Part shown: in pieces, positions 27,376 to 35,143 of the stretch
Numbering within the stretch: position 1 is the first letter of the stretch
Layout of the letters: the number at the start of each line of letters is the position of its first letter
Origin: an uncultured Pseudomonadales bacterium
GTDB lineage: Bacteria > Pseudomonadota > Gammaproteobacteria > Pseudomonadales > CANNCY01
DNA: 64,000 nucleotides
Direction: 5' to 3'
Assembly: GCA_947503335.1 (NCBI GenBank)
Contig: CANNCY010000002.1
Span: forward strand, 372,001-436,000
Position numbers and translations under genes: made by a program
Notes under the pieces: generated by a model
Database searches by the model: none
Told to the model about the DNA's origin: nothing
What the model saw: the letters and a program-made list of their open reading frames with translations, nothing else

Positions 27376-27582
27376 ATGAGTAGTAAAAAAAGCTATCCAT
27401 TGCGCATCAACCCAGACATCCTCGCCGCCGTACAACGGTGGAGCGAGGATGAGCTACGTAGCACCAATGCACAAATAGAATACCTTCTGCGCGACGCCTT
27501 AGTGAAGGCTGGTAGAGTTAAACTGGTTGAACCTTCTCAACTAGAGATTGTGAGAATTGACGGCAACGAATCGAAAGAATAG
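27376..27582 (+). CDS. Arc-like ribbon-helix-helix DNA-binding protein
   Basis: Small 68-aa protein. The N-terminal beta strand YPLRINPDI is followed by two helices ([30 protein letters not shown]) in the ribbon-helix-helix pattern of Arc/MetJ repressors. It has no toxin partner next to it, so a toxin-antitoxin role is unlikely. It lies 11 nt after the SPFH gene and probably binds the tandem TGATATCA sites in the operon promoter as a dimer of dimers. Confidence 0.82.
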   Translation: MSSKKSYPLRINPDILAAVQRWSEDELRSTNAQIEYLLRDALVKAGRVKLVEPSQLEIVRIDGNESKE

Positions 27583-27623
27583 TAGCTAAAGTGAGTACTA
27601 GTCTTTTCGAGGAACTGCACATC

Positions 27624-27992
27624 ATGAAATGGTTTCTATTAATCTTTATGTCGTCACTTACACTAAACGTAAATGCCATCCAAGATGACATGTATGGCTC
27701 TATCGCTATCTCACTATCTACTGCGCATTATGGTTATTCAATTGATCAGGCATCACAGGGTAAAGCCGAGTCTGTTGCCATGAACGCATGCGAAATTCAA
27801 TCTAACTACGCCGGCGACTGCAAGGCCTTAATCTGGTTCAAAAACCAAACCTGCGGCGCTATCGCAGTAAACAAAGATGGCGACTTTGGTGCAGGGTATG
27901 GCCCTGGTCATGAGGGTGCCCGCAATGCCGCTTTAGACCTATGTCATCGCGAAGGCCCAAATTGCGAAGTCATCAAGTCGATGTGCAACTGA
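27624..27992 (+). CDS. Exported DUF4189-domain protein
   Basis: A 122-aa secreted or periplasmic protein with a signal peptide (MKWFLLIFMSSLTLNVNA). The body matches the DUF4189 pattern: YGSIAIS, repeated short GKAESVAMNAC-like and GARNAALDLC-like helices, and about six cysteines likely to form disulfides. I start at the ATG at 27624, with GAGGAA upstream, not at the GTG at 27591, because the signal peptide then begins correctly. The domain is of unknown function. It may be the tail of the SPFH operon (about 40 nt after the repressor stop). Confidence 0.78.
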   Translation: MKWFLLIFMSSLTLNVNAIQDDMYGSIAISLSTAHYGYSIDQASQGKAESVAMNACEIQSNYAGDCKALIWFKNQTCGAIAVNKDGDFGAGYGPGHEGARNAALDLCHREGPNCEVIKSMCN

Positions 27993-28060
27993 CATAATTG
28001 ACACACTTCGTAAAGTAAGTGCTAGACTGCGCGCATTGATGTTTATGCAAGGGATTCAAT

Positions 28061-28642
28061 ATGTTTAACGCAAAATCGTTAATCACAGCTGCGGGCCTGA
28101 CGATCGGCTTATTCGCTAGCGCTAGCACTTTAGCAGAAAAAAACGACGCGCCAGCCGAAGCGGCCATGTGCAACAACCTGCTAGATTACAGCCCACAGAA
28201 CCTACGCGGCAAAGAATCGACTAATCTTTGCAGCGCCTTTAAAGGCAAAGTGATTCTAGCAGTTAACACAGCAAGTGAATGTGGTTTCACCCCCCAATTT
28301 GAAGGCCTTGAAGCACTCTATCAGAAATATAAAGACCAAGGCCTAGTGGTGCTTGGGTTCCCTTCGAACGACTTCTTTCAAGAGCATAAAGACTCTGATA
28401 AGACCGCTGATGTTTGCTACGTCAACTATGGTGTGACGTTTCCGGTATTTAAAGAATCAGCTGTTCGTGGCTCAGATGTTAATCCGTTCTTTAAAGAACT
28501 AGCCGCCCAAACAGATGTAAAACCTAAGTGGAACTTTTATAAATATTTGATTGCTCGCGATGGCTCAGTAATTGATTCTTTTGGCTCGCGCACAGACCCA
28601 ATGAGCGACACCATCACTAAGGCTATCGAAGCCCAGCTATAG
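28061..28642 (+). CDS. Exported glutathione-peroxidase-family protein
   Basis: Thiol peroxidase of 193 aa with a signal peptide (to about residue 26), so probably periplasmic. The peroxidatic residue is Cys in NTASECGFT (codon TGT, so not selenocysteine). The Trp/Asn of the active site are present in KWNFYKYL. The usual Gln in the FPxNQF motif is replaced: the sequence reads FPSNDFFQEH. Other GPx-like proteins with this change exist, and they are thought to use thioredoxin-type partners. A likely terminator follows. It probably reduces lipid or organic hydroperoxides in the envelope. Confidence 0.88.
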   Translation: MFNAKSLITAAGLTIGLFASASTLAEKNDAPAEAAMCNNLLDYSPQNLRGKESTNLCSAFKGKVILAVNTASECGFTPQFEGLEALYQKYKDQGLVVLGFPSNDFFQEHKDSDKTADVCYVNYGVTFPVFKESAVRGSDVNPFFKELAAQTDVKPKWNFYKYLIARDGSVIDSFGSRTDPMSDTITKAIEAQL

Positions 28643-28649
28643 GCTCCTT

Positions 28650-28676
28650 CAAGCCCCTGTTCATTTAAGGGGCTTG
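28650..28676 (+). terminator. Probable terminator of the glutathione peroxidase gene
   Basis: CAAGCCCCT (28650-28658) and AGGGGCTTG (28668-28676) form a perfect 9-bp stem with a 9-nt loop, 8 bp after the stop codon. It is followed by the mildly U-rich CTACTCTTTAC, so efficiency is uncertain. Confidence 0.65.
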
Positions 28677-28761
28677 CTACTCTTTACACTCAGTCGATAA
28701 TGGTAGATTCATATCTATCGTCCATACTAACACTAGGAATCCATCGATCTGAGTACGCTAT

Positions 28762-30333
28762 TTGAACTTTATTCGACTTGCACTAGGGTCTCCTTTGACC
28801 CACCTCGCGCTGCTTGTCGCTAGCTTCGTGCTTGTCGAGATTAGTATCGAAGCCAAGATTATCGGGCTTGTTGAAGAACAATCCCGACATATCAATCAAC
28901 GGCTATTAACGCGTATTAGTCAAGGTAATGCCGATCTAAACAATTTGATCAACGAACCTGATTTGGCAGCGATATTTGACGCCCAGGTGCAATCAGACAC
29001 GCTTGCAGCCGATAAAATGAAATCAGGCCAACTTTACGTGCAAATCAAAGCAATGGTCGTGCAAGCACAGCAAGTCGGGTCTCTGTCAAAGATAGCCCAT
29101 GCCAGCCCCGACCAGATGATCACCGTCACTAAGTTTTATACAACACCGTCTGTTTCACCCAAGTTTTTAGTGTTAATCCACGATATAGGCCGTATCGATT
29201 CTTTGATCTGGAGCATTCGTACCATATTGATGGTAGCGTTTGCGCTAATTCTATTTATTGGTGCCATCAATTACCGTGCCCTAACCGAGAGCATTAACAA
29301 ACGAAGGCAACAAGAGCGACAAGAGCTTGCCCATCTTATCGAGCAGCGCAGCCAATACCTCGACCTCATGATGCAGTTAAGCAGCTTGATGGCAGCATGT
29401 AATTCGCTGCAAACTGCTGCCGAAGTAGTGGCACCGATCGCCACTAAACTCGCCCCAGAATGCCGTGCAGGCTATATCGGGCTAGTTGAACAAGGTCGAG
29501 ATAGAGTTAGACAAATGGCAACCTGGGGGGGGATTGATTTTTCAACAGAAAACTTTGGCCACCAACAATGCTGGGCGCTTGTTAAAGGTCATCATCATGC
29601 GTCACATGATAACGATGTAGACATATACTGCGAGCACATATGCGAACGCAATGGCAACCATCTGTGCCTGCCGCTTATCGCTCAAGGCAATACGATTGGT
29701 GTATTGAGCATGTTTTTCGATACTACTGAGGGGTTAGACTCAAGTAAGTCGATTGCTCTAGCAATGGCAGAGCAAATTGGCTTGGCGCTAGCTAATATGC
29801 AGCTACGTGAGCACTTAGAACGCCAAGCAATCATCGACCCGCTAACAGGGTTATTCAACCGCCGCCACATGATCGACACCCTCGAAACCCTTAATCAACA
29901 GATTATCTATGGCGATCATCGGGCCTGCGTAGTAATGCTAGACGTTGACCACTTCAAATCATTCAATGATTCGTTTGGCCATGATGCAGGTGACCAGCTA
30001 CTAACCAAGCTAGCTATGGCGCTGAAACAAAGCTTGCGCGAAGACGATCGCGCCTTTAGATACGGCGGCGAGGAGTTTTGTATCATTTTGCCCAATGCCA
30101 CACTAGAAGCGGCCGTAGCAGTGGCCGACAAGATACGTGATCAAATGACGCAGATACAAATTGCCACCAAAGACGGTGCCGCTGGGGCCACCATTTCGGC
30201 AGGCATCGCTATGATCGACGACGACTGTATGGACACCAACACCGTACTTCAACGGGCCGATCGCGCTCTATATCAAGCCAAGCACAACGGCCGCAATCGT
30301 GTTGAGATATTTACTAACCAGCGCACTGATTAG
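28762..30333 (+). CDS. Membrane GAF-GGDEF diguanylate cyclase
   Basis: Probable cyclic-di-GMP synthase of 523 aa. There are membrane helices near residues 8-28 and 151-172, with an extracytoplasmic sensor region between them. A coiled stretch (about 178-205) and a GAF-like domain (about 208-350) containing a small Cys/His cluster (ECRAGY, DIYCEHICERNGNHLCLP) follow. The GGDEF domain is about 355-520, with active-site GGEEF and an intact inhibitory site RxxD (REDD) five residues before it, so product inhibition is expected. The start is TTG; no upstream ATG exists in frame. The last 20 bp overlap the convergent aminotransferase gene. Confidence 0.88.
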   Translation: MNFIRLALGSPLTHLALLVASFVLVEISIEAKIIGLVEEQSRHINQRLLTRISQGNADLNNLINEPDLAAIFDAQVQSDTLAADKMKSGQLYVQIKAMVVQAQQVGSLSKIAHASPDQMITVTKFYTTPSVSPKFLVLIHDIGRIDSLIWSIRTILMVAFALILFIGAINYRALTESINKRRQQERQELAHLIEQRSQYLDLMMQLSSLMAACNSLQTAAEVVAPIATKLAPECRAGYIGLVEQGRDRVRQMATWGGIDFSTENFGHQQCWALVKGHHHASHDNDVDIYCEHICERNGNHLCLPLIAQGNTIGVLSMFFDTTEGLDSSKSIALAMAEQIGLALANMQLREHLERQAIIDPLTGLFNRRHMIDTLETLNQQIIYGDHRACVVMLDVDHFKSFNDSFGHDAGDQLLTKLAMALKQSLREDDRAFRYGGEEFCIILPNATLEAAVAVADKIRDQMTQIQIATKDGAAGATISAGIAMIDDDCMDTNTVLQRADRALYQAKHNGRNRVEIFTNQRTD

Positions 30334-31876
30334 TTACAACGTCTTCAGGCAGCACAAACCATCTTTCTTGGTCTACCCAGCTATCTACTCGCTGATTCTG
30401 AGACAACGACTCGGCCAGTTTATATGCCCCATCAACAGCAGTGTTAAACGACTCGGCGTGGCCCCATTCTAGCGACTGCCCTAAGGTCACTGATAGCGAC
30501 TGAGAACCTGTGTACTGCCACACCCCAGAACGTTCGTTAAACTGGTAGTGAGCAACCCAATTGATGGCATGCTCTGCAATGTAACTGAGCGCATCAAAGA
30601 TGTATTGAACCTCGTTTTGGCTCATCAAAAAATGTAAGTTAAAACGCACCCAACCAGGGCGATAACCCGCCTGCCCGTGACCTGTTTTATGTTCGTAAAT
30701 CGCCGCTTGTTGTTTAGAAAGGTTCAACAAATGATGCGCATAGGGCCCTGCACAAGAGCAGCCGCCACGAACTTGAATACCAAACAAATCATTCAATAGC
30801 GCCACTACGAAGCCATAATGAAGCTCAACACCTTGAGCCATTAGCCTAAATGAGAAAATCGGCAATCGAGCTGCTTTGTCTCCACCAAGCAGCTCAAACT
30901 GGGGCTTATCTCTAAAAAACGCGAACGCCTGTTCAGCTAGTTGCTGCTCGCGCTGCTCTATCGCCTGCTCACCCAAATCACTTTTTAACTTAAAAGCGAG
31001 CCCTGCTCTAATTGAATCAACAATCGCAGGAGTGCCGGCCTCTTCGCGACGTTCAATCGACTCGGTATACCAGTGATTGTTTTGATCCACATAGCGAACG
31101 GTGCCGCCGCCACATACCGTAGGTGCCTGCTCAACGTTTACCAAATCACGCTTAACAATGAGCAAACCAGGTGTAGAAGGGCCACCTACAAACTTATGCG
31201 TAGAAATAAATGCCGCGTCGATATCTAAACCCGCAACATCGATATCGATGTAAGGTGCTGCTGCGGCAAAATCAATGCCGAGAATTGCGTCGTGTTGCTG
31301 AAACAGTTGGGCGAGTTGCGACAGTGGGGTTCTAATACCAGTAACGTTAGAGGCCGCACTAAAGCTACCGATAATTCGCTGCCCGCGGTATTGCTCAAGA
31401 AGTGACTGCACCGATGCTAAACATAACGAGCCGTCACTCGCTAATGACGCATTCACAACAGGCACACCCAGCTCTCGCCACACCAACTCGTTCGAATGAT
31501 GTTCGTACGGCCCCAAGACCACCACGGTATCGCTACAGGGCTCGATGTTTAACAAACCCACCCACTTGGTAATGGCCGCCGTTGCCCCAGCGCCGCTAAA
31601 GATCACGGCATAACGATCGTCTGCATTAACTGAATCTGCAATCAGCTGACGTGATTGCTCACGCAATGCCGAGGTATATCGCCCGGTGAATGAGCTCTCG
31701 CTATGGGTGTTCGCGTAATAAGGCAATACCTGCTCTTCGATATACTGTTCTATCGACGACACCGCTCGCCCAGATGCAGTTGCATCAGCATATACCAATG
31801 GCTTGTTACCAAAAGGGGTAGGCACCGCTGCATGATTGCCAATTAATTGCTGTCTAACTTGTGCGAACGTCGTCAT
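30314..31876 (-). CDS. Class V aminotransferase-fold PLP enzyme
   Basis: A PLP-dependent enzyme of 520 aa, resembling the cysteine desulfurase/selenocysteine lyase branch. Recognisable elements are YADATASGR, NTHSESS, SGAGATAAI, the phosphate-binding and cofactor Asp region GIDFAAAAPY, the PLP Lys in FISTHKFVGG, and the substrate-Arg region GYRPGWVRFNLH. A Cys-rich RGGCSCAG lies in the late catalytic-loop region. About 100 residues after the core (from about 420) are extra relative to NifS-type enzymes and unassigned. The gene is divergent from an Lrp-type regulator, which likely controls it in response to an amino acid. Substrate unknown. Confidence 0.83.
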   Translation of the reverse strand: MTTFAQVRQQLIGNHAAVPTPFGNKPLVYADATASGRAVSSIEQYIEEQVLPYYANTHSESSFTGRYTSALREQSRQLIADSVNADDRYAVIFSGAGATAAITKWVGLLNIEPCSDTVVVLGPYEHHSNELVWRELGVPVVNASLASDGSLCLASVQSLLEQYRGQRIIGSFSAASNVTGIRTPLSQLAQLFQQHDAILGIDFAAAAPYIDIDVAGLDIDAAFISTHKFVGGPSTPGLLIVKRDLVNVEQAPTVCGGGTVRYVDQNNHWYTESIERREEAGTPAIVDSIRAGLAFKLKSDLGEQAIEQREQQLAEQAFAFFRDKPQFELLGGDKAARLPIFSFRLMAQGVELHYGFVVALLNDLFGIQVRGGCSCAGPYAHHLLNLSKQQAAIYEHKTGHGQAGYRPGWVRFNLHFLMSQNEVQYIFDALSYIAEHAINWVAHYQFNERSGVWQYTGSQSLSVTLGQSLEWGHAESFNTAVDGAYKLAESLSQNQRVDSWVDQERWFVLPEDVVTNQCAG

Positions 31877-31998
31877 CTATAGCTCCTTAATAGAAGCCAT
31901 CATGATAATCTCGCCCAAAAGAGATTTGGTGCCTATATTTTTACAATAAACCCTTTATAGTAAACATTATATCGATTAAATATTAAATCCTGATACAA

Positions 31999-32472
31999 AT
32001 GACCATATCTAAACTAGATATCAATATTCTTGATCTATTACAGCGAGACGCAAGCATTAGTGTGCAAGCAATCGCAGACAAATGCGCCATCTCAAAATCA
32101 GCGGCGTGGCGCCGCATTCAGCAGCTTCAGTCACAAGGCATTATCAAGCAGCAAGTCGCTTTACTAGACGCCGAGAAAATAGGCTTGGCCCTCACGGTTT
32201 ACATCAGTATTCGCACCAATCAACACAACAGTGAGTGGCACCAATGTTTTATTGAAACAATGGATCAAATAGATGAAGTTGTCGAAGTGTGCCGCATGAG
32301 TGGCGAGTTAGACTATTTGATCAAGGCAGTGGTAACCGATATGAAGCACTATGATCGGGTGTACCAGCAAATGATCAAAGCTGACCTAAGCGACGTTAGC
32401 GCCAGCTTTGTTATGGAACCAATCAAGCAGACAACGGCCCTGCCGCTGTCGCCTGATTTATTGTCGAATTAG
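31999..32472 (+). CDS. Lrp/AsnC-family transcriptional regulator
   Basis: A 157-aa regulator with an N-terminal helix-turn-helix (LDINILDLLQRDASISVQ, then CAISKSAAWRRIQQLQSQG) and a C-terminal RAM ligand-binding domain (ALTVYISIRT, VVEVCRMSGELDYLIKAVV). It is divergent from the class V aminotransferase gene with a 122-bp AT-rich intergenic region that likely contains both promoters and Lrp sites. The 3' end overlaps the aldehyde dehydrogenase gene by 4 bp in convergent orientation. Confidence 0.9.
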   Translation: MTISKLDINILDLLQRDASISVQAIADKCAISKSAAWRRIQQLQSQGIIKQQVALLDAEKIGLALTVYISIRTNQHNSEWHQCFIETMDQIDEVVEVCRMSGELDYLIKAVVTDMKHYDRVYQQMIKADLSDVSASFVMEPIKQTTALPLSPDLLSN

Positions 32473-33959
32473 CTAAATTCGATCCAGGTAGTTTTTAGCT
32501 CGGTGTAGTCGTCAAAGGCATGCATCGACTTATCACGGCCGTTGCCCGACTGCTTAAAGCCACCAAATGGTACTGTGATGTCACCGCCAAAGTAGTTGTT
32601 GATACCCATAGTACCTACACGCACCTTGCGCGCAACACGATGCGCCACGTTGATATTATTTGACCATACCGCGCCAGCCAAACCAAAGATGCTGTCGTTA
32701 GCAATTTGAACTGCTTCTTCTTCGGTCTCGAAGGTAATTACCGACATCACAGGGCCAAAGATCTCTTCTTGCGCAATACGCATATCGTTGGTTACGCCGG
32801 TGAAGATGGTTGGTGTGTGGTAGTAACCACCAGTTTCACTCATCACCTGCTCACCACCGTAAGCCAGGGTTGCACCCTCGCCCTTACCAATAGCTACATA
32901 ATCAGCAACGGTATTGAACTGGCCTTCATCAACCATGGGGCCCATCGAAGATTCTGGGTCTAATGGGTTGCCTGGCACCCAACCCTTAGTTGCTTCGATG
33001 ACCTTAGCAACAAATTCATCAGCAACTGACTTTTCAACAATGAGTCGTGTACCTGCAGTACAGGTTTGACCACCATTGTAAAAAACAGCCATTGCAGCCA
33101 TGGTAGCGGCCTTATCAAGATCAGCGTCAGCGAAGACAATATTGGGGCTCTTACCACCAAGCTCTAAGAAAGTACGCTTTAGGTTGCTCTGACCCGAGTA
33201 CTCCATAAGCTGCTTTCCTACTGGTGTTGAACCAGTGAATGTTAGGCCGTCGATGTCCATGTGCGTCGCTAAATGCGAACCTAATGAACCGCCAGGCCCT
33301 GGCAATACCTGAAGAACACCATCAGGCAAACCCGCTTCTTTTGCTAGCGCAGCAATACGTAACGCAGTCAATGGCGTGTTTGAAGCCGGCTTTAAGATAA
33401 CCGAGTTACCTGCCGCAATTGATGGGGCGAGCTTCCACGCAGTGGTCGATAACGGGAAGTTCCACGGAACAATCGCCGCCACAACACCCAACGGCAAGCG
33501 CTGAACTAGCGCTAATGAATCGTGACCAGTAGGCGAGATTTCTTCATAGATTTTATCGATCGCTTCGCCCGTCCAGCGAATAGTACGAACCGCTGACGGC
33601 ACATCAACACCAGTTGTGTCGGCAATTGGCTTACCTACATCTAGGGTTTCTAGTAATGCGATCTCTTCTAGATTTTCTTCTATCAGCTGGGCCCAGCGTA
33701 CCATTACGGCTTTGCGCTCGGCGGGTGCTAGATCAGCCCAAGTGCCTGCTTCGAATACTGCCTTAGCAGAAGCAATAGCGCGATCAGCGTCAGCAGGGGT
33801 ACAGCTAACCACATCAGCTAATTTGTCGCCATTGGCTGGGTTAAAGGTTGGGCGAGTTGCGCCAGATTCAGACTCAACGTATTGACCGTCGATAAAGGCA
33901 CGCGCCTCGATTGAAAGACTGGCTGCTTTTTCTTGCCAGTACTGAAGAGTATTGCTCAT
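32469..33959 (-). CDS. Aldehyde dehydrogenase, PuuC/KauB-like
   Basis: NAD(P)-dependent aldehyde dehydrogenase of 496 aa. Motifs are VPWNFPL, the cofactor loop FTGSTPVG, the general-base Glu in LELGGKSPN, catalytic Cys in NGGQTCTAGT and EEIFGPV. The C-terminus (FGGFKQSGNGRDKSMHAFDDYTELK) resembles the subgroup acting on gamma-glutamyl-aminobutyraldehyde or 4-guanidinobutyraldehyde (PuuC, KauB). A guanidinobutyrase-type gene lies 1.2 kb away, so a role in oxidising 4-guanidinobutyraldehyde or aminobutyraldehyde is a good hypothesis. The subgroup call is from memory of those sequences, not from an alignment. Confidence 0.88.
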   Translation of the reverse strand: MSNTLQYWQEKAASLSIEARAFIDGQYVESESGATRPTFNPANGDKLADVVSCTPADADRAIASAKAVFEAGTWADLAPAERKAVMVRWAQLIEENLEEIALLETLDVGKPIADTTGVDVPSAVRTIRWTGEAIDKIYEEISPTGHDSLALVQRLPLGVVAAIVPWNFPLSTTAWKLAPSIAAGNSVILKPASNTPLTALRIAALAKEAGLPDGVLQVLPGPGGSLGSHLATHMDIDGLTFTGSTPVGKQLMEYSGQSNLKRTFLELGGKSPNIVFADADLDKAATMAAMAVFYNGGQTCTAGTRLIVEKSVADEFVAKVIEATKGWVPGNPLDPESSMGPMVDEGQFNTVADYVAIGKGEGATLAYGGEQVMSETGGYYHTPTIFTGVTNDMRIAQEEIFGPVMSVITFETEEEAVQIANDSIFGLAGAVWSNNINVAHRVARKVRVGTMGINNYFGGDITVPFGGFKQSGNGRDKSMHAFDDYTELKTTWIEFS

Positions 33960-34058
33960 GAAGGTACCTACTTTCTGTTATTCGTTTCAAAGCGTTAATT
34001 ATTTAAAACACATTGTCTACGATATCGAACAGAAAGCAAGCACCCTTTGACTAAGCTG

Positions 34059-34628
34059 TTACAGCAGATCCGTTACAATGGTATCGCGTACATCGTTTTC
34101 GACTAGCTGTTCTTCGATAGGAAACACATCACTATCACAATAAACCGAAACTGAAGCCCCTGTAATCAATGCATCACGCATCTCATCAGTAAGTGGCCAA
34201 GTTAAGAAATACACTGTCGAAATCTCGTCGATCAAAGCGTTATCTTCAGGAGACACCGCATCAAACCCCGAAATTGCCAACTTTAAGCCACGGGCTACGC
34301 CGCCCAATTTAGCAAGTAACTGCGGGTCGGAAAGATCAATAATCAATGTGGCTTTAAAATTGGTGCCGTCAGGAATCAGGCCCTGGTAACGCTCTAACTC
34401 GCGTGTAATTGCGTCGTGACTGTCATCGCCCGCCTCATAGAGCATCTCTTGCACTTGATGGCGCACAGTGATGGAGTCTTCAAAATGCAGCCAACCGCGC
34501 ACTTGGCCGTTGTGGCTAAGCGCTACCTGCCGATTCATCTTGTACGTTAATACCTTGGCACAGTAGTCGTCACGCTGCTCTGTGTAATCAGCTAAAGACC
34601 AGATATCTTCTACGGTTAATTCGGCCAT
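34059..34628 (-). CDS. DUF3501-family protein
   Basis: Soluble protein of 189 aa matching DUF3501: early LTVEDIWSLADYTEQRD, NRQVALSHNG, LHFEDSITVRHQVQEML and YQGLIPDGTNFKATLIID segments. The family is uncharacterised. I choose the ATG at 34628, which has an ideal AGGAGG 7 nt upstream; the frame extends 13 codons further without support. The start codon sits in the loop of a small perfect hairpin (TTCGGC/GCCGAA, 34620-34634). No functionally linked neighbour is seen here. Confidence 0.8.
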   Translation of the reverse strand: MAELTVEDIWSLADYTEQRDDYCAKVLTYKMNRQVALSHNGQVRGWLHFEDSITVRHQVQEMLYEAGDDSHDAITRELERYQGLIPDGTNFKATLIIDLSDPQLLAKLGGVARGLKLAISGFDAVSPEDNALIDEISTVYFLTWPLTDEMRDALITGASVSVYCDSDVFPIEEQLVENDVRDTIVTDLL

Positions 34629-34750
34629 GCCGAACCTCCTGCGCGTCTTGCGCGTAATCTTAAACAAAGATCAACCAGTACAAGCTGGGCGTTATTCCCT
34701 CTGGCTTAGTAATCAGAACTGTACGCTAGAAACATCAAATTTGCCAGTAT

Positions 34751-35056
34751 TCACATCAACTGACAGTTTATATCAGGTTGGCCATCAACCAAATACATTG
34801 CCGAATCGCCCTTGGTCCAGAAACCCACGTTCCCGGCAGACCATCGCTCTCCAGAACCACTGCGAACTCGGTCTAAGGCAAATTTATTTTTCTGCACATA
34901 AAGTACTGCCGTCTGCTCGCTTAAATACTCGATTCGAACATCCTTATCAGCACAACTGTAAGCTGTTGTTTTTGAAGATGTTGCGGCACATCCAGCCATC
35001 ACACCCAACGCCAATGCCAATGCCAATGCCAATGCCACCAAACTAAGCCTAATCAT
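34751..35056 (-). CDS. MliC-like lipoprotein, putative lysozyme inhibitor
   Basis: A 101-aa lipoprotein. The signal peptide ends in a lipobox (VMAGC), and the mature part has the MliC/PliC layout: YSCADKDVRIEYL, AVLYVQKNKFALDRVRSGSG, and WTKGDSAMYLVDG, plus a disulfide-forming pair of Cys. MliC proteins inhibit c-type lysozyme at the outer membrane. The hydrophobic core of the signal peptide is an Ala-Leu run encoded by a hexanucleotide repeat (35010-35037), an unusual feature. ATG at 35056 is used; a GTG lies one codon earlier. Confidence 0.8.
   Translation of the reverse strand: MIRLSLVALALALALALGVMAGCAATSSKTTAYSCADKDVRIEYLSEQTAVLYVQKNKFALDRVRSGSGERWSAGNVGFWTKGDSAMYLVDGQPDINCQLM
35010..35037 (-). 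repeat. GCCAAT hexanucleotide tandem repeat in a signal peptide
   Basis: Four perfect copies of GCCAAT plus a partial fifth, read on the other strand as ATTGGC, encode alternating Leu and Ala in the hydrophobic core of the MliC-like signal peptide. Because the unit is 6 nt, slippage would keep the frame and change core length by two residues per unit. Confidence 0.95.
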
Positions 35057-35143
35057 CACTATTCTCGCTCTATATACTAATCTTTCTATTGTTGGTCGGT
35101 ATCACTCAGTTAAGCTTAGCTGATCATCTATAGGTATAAATTA

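Noticed and set aside
27376..27582. Toxin-antitoxin module (Arc-like antitoxin)
   Set aside because: There is no small toxin gene beside it; the neighbours are an SPFH protein and a DUF4189 secreted protein, and autorepression explains it better.
28061..28642. Selenocysteine in the glutathione peroxidase
   Set aside because: The codon in NTASECGFT is TGT, so it is an ordinary cysteine, and no SECIS-like element is needed.
35010..35037. GCCAAT repeat as a CRISPR array or intergenic satellite
   Set aside because: The unit is only 6 nt, without spacers, and lies in a coding signal peptide.
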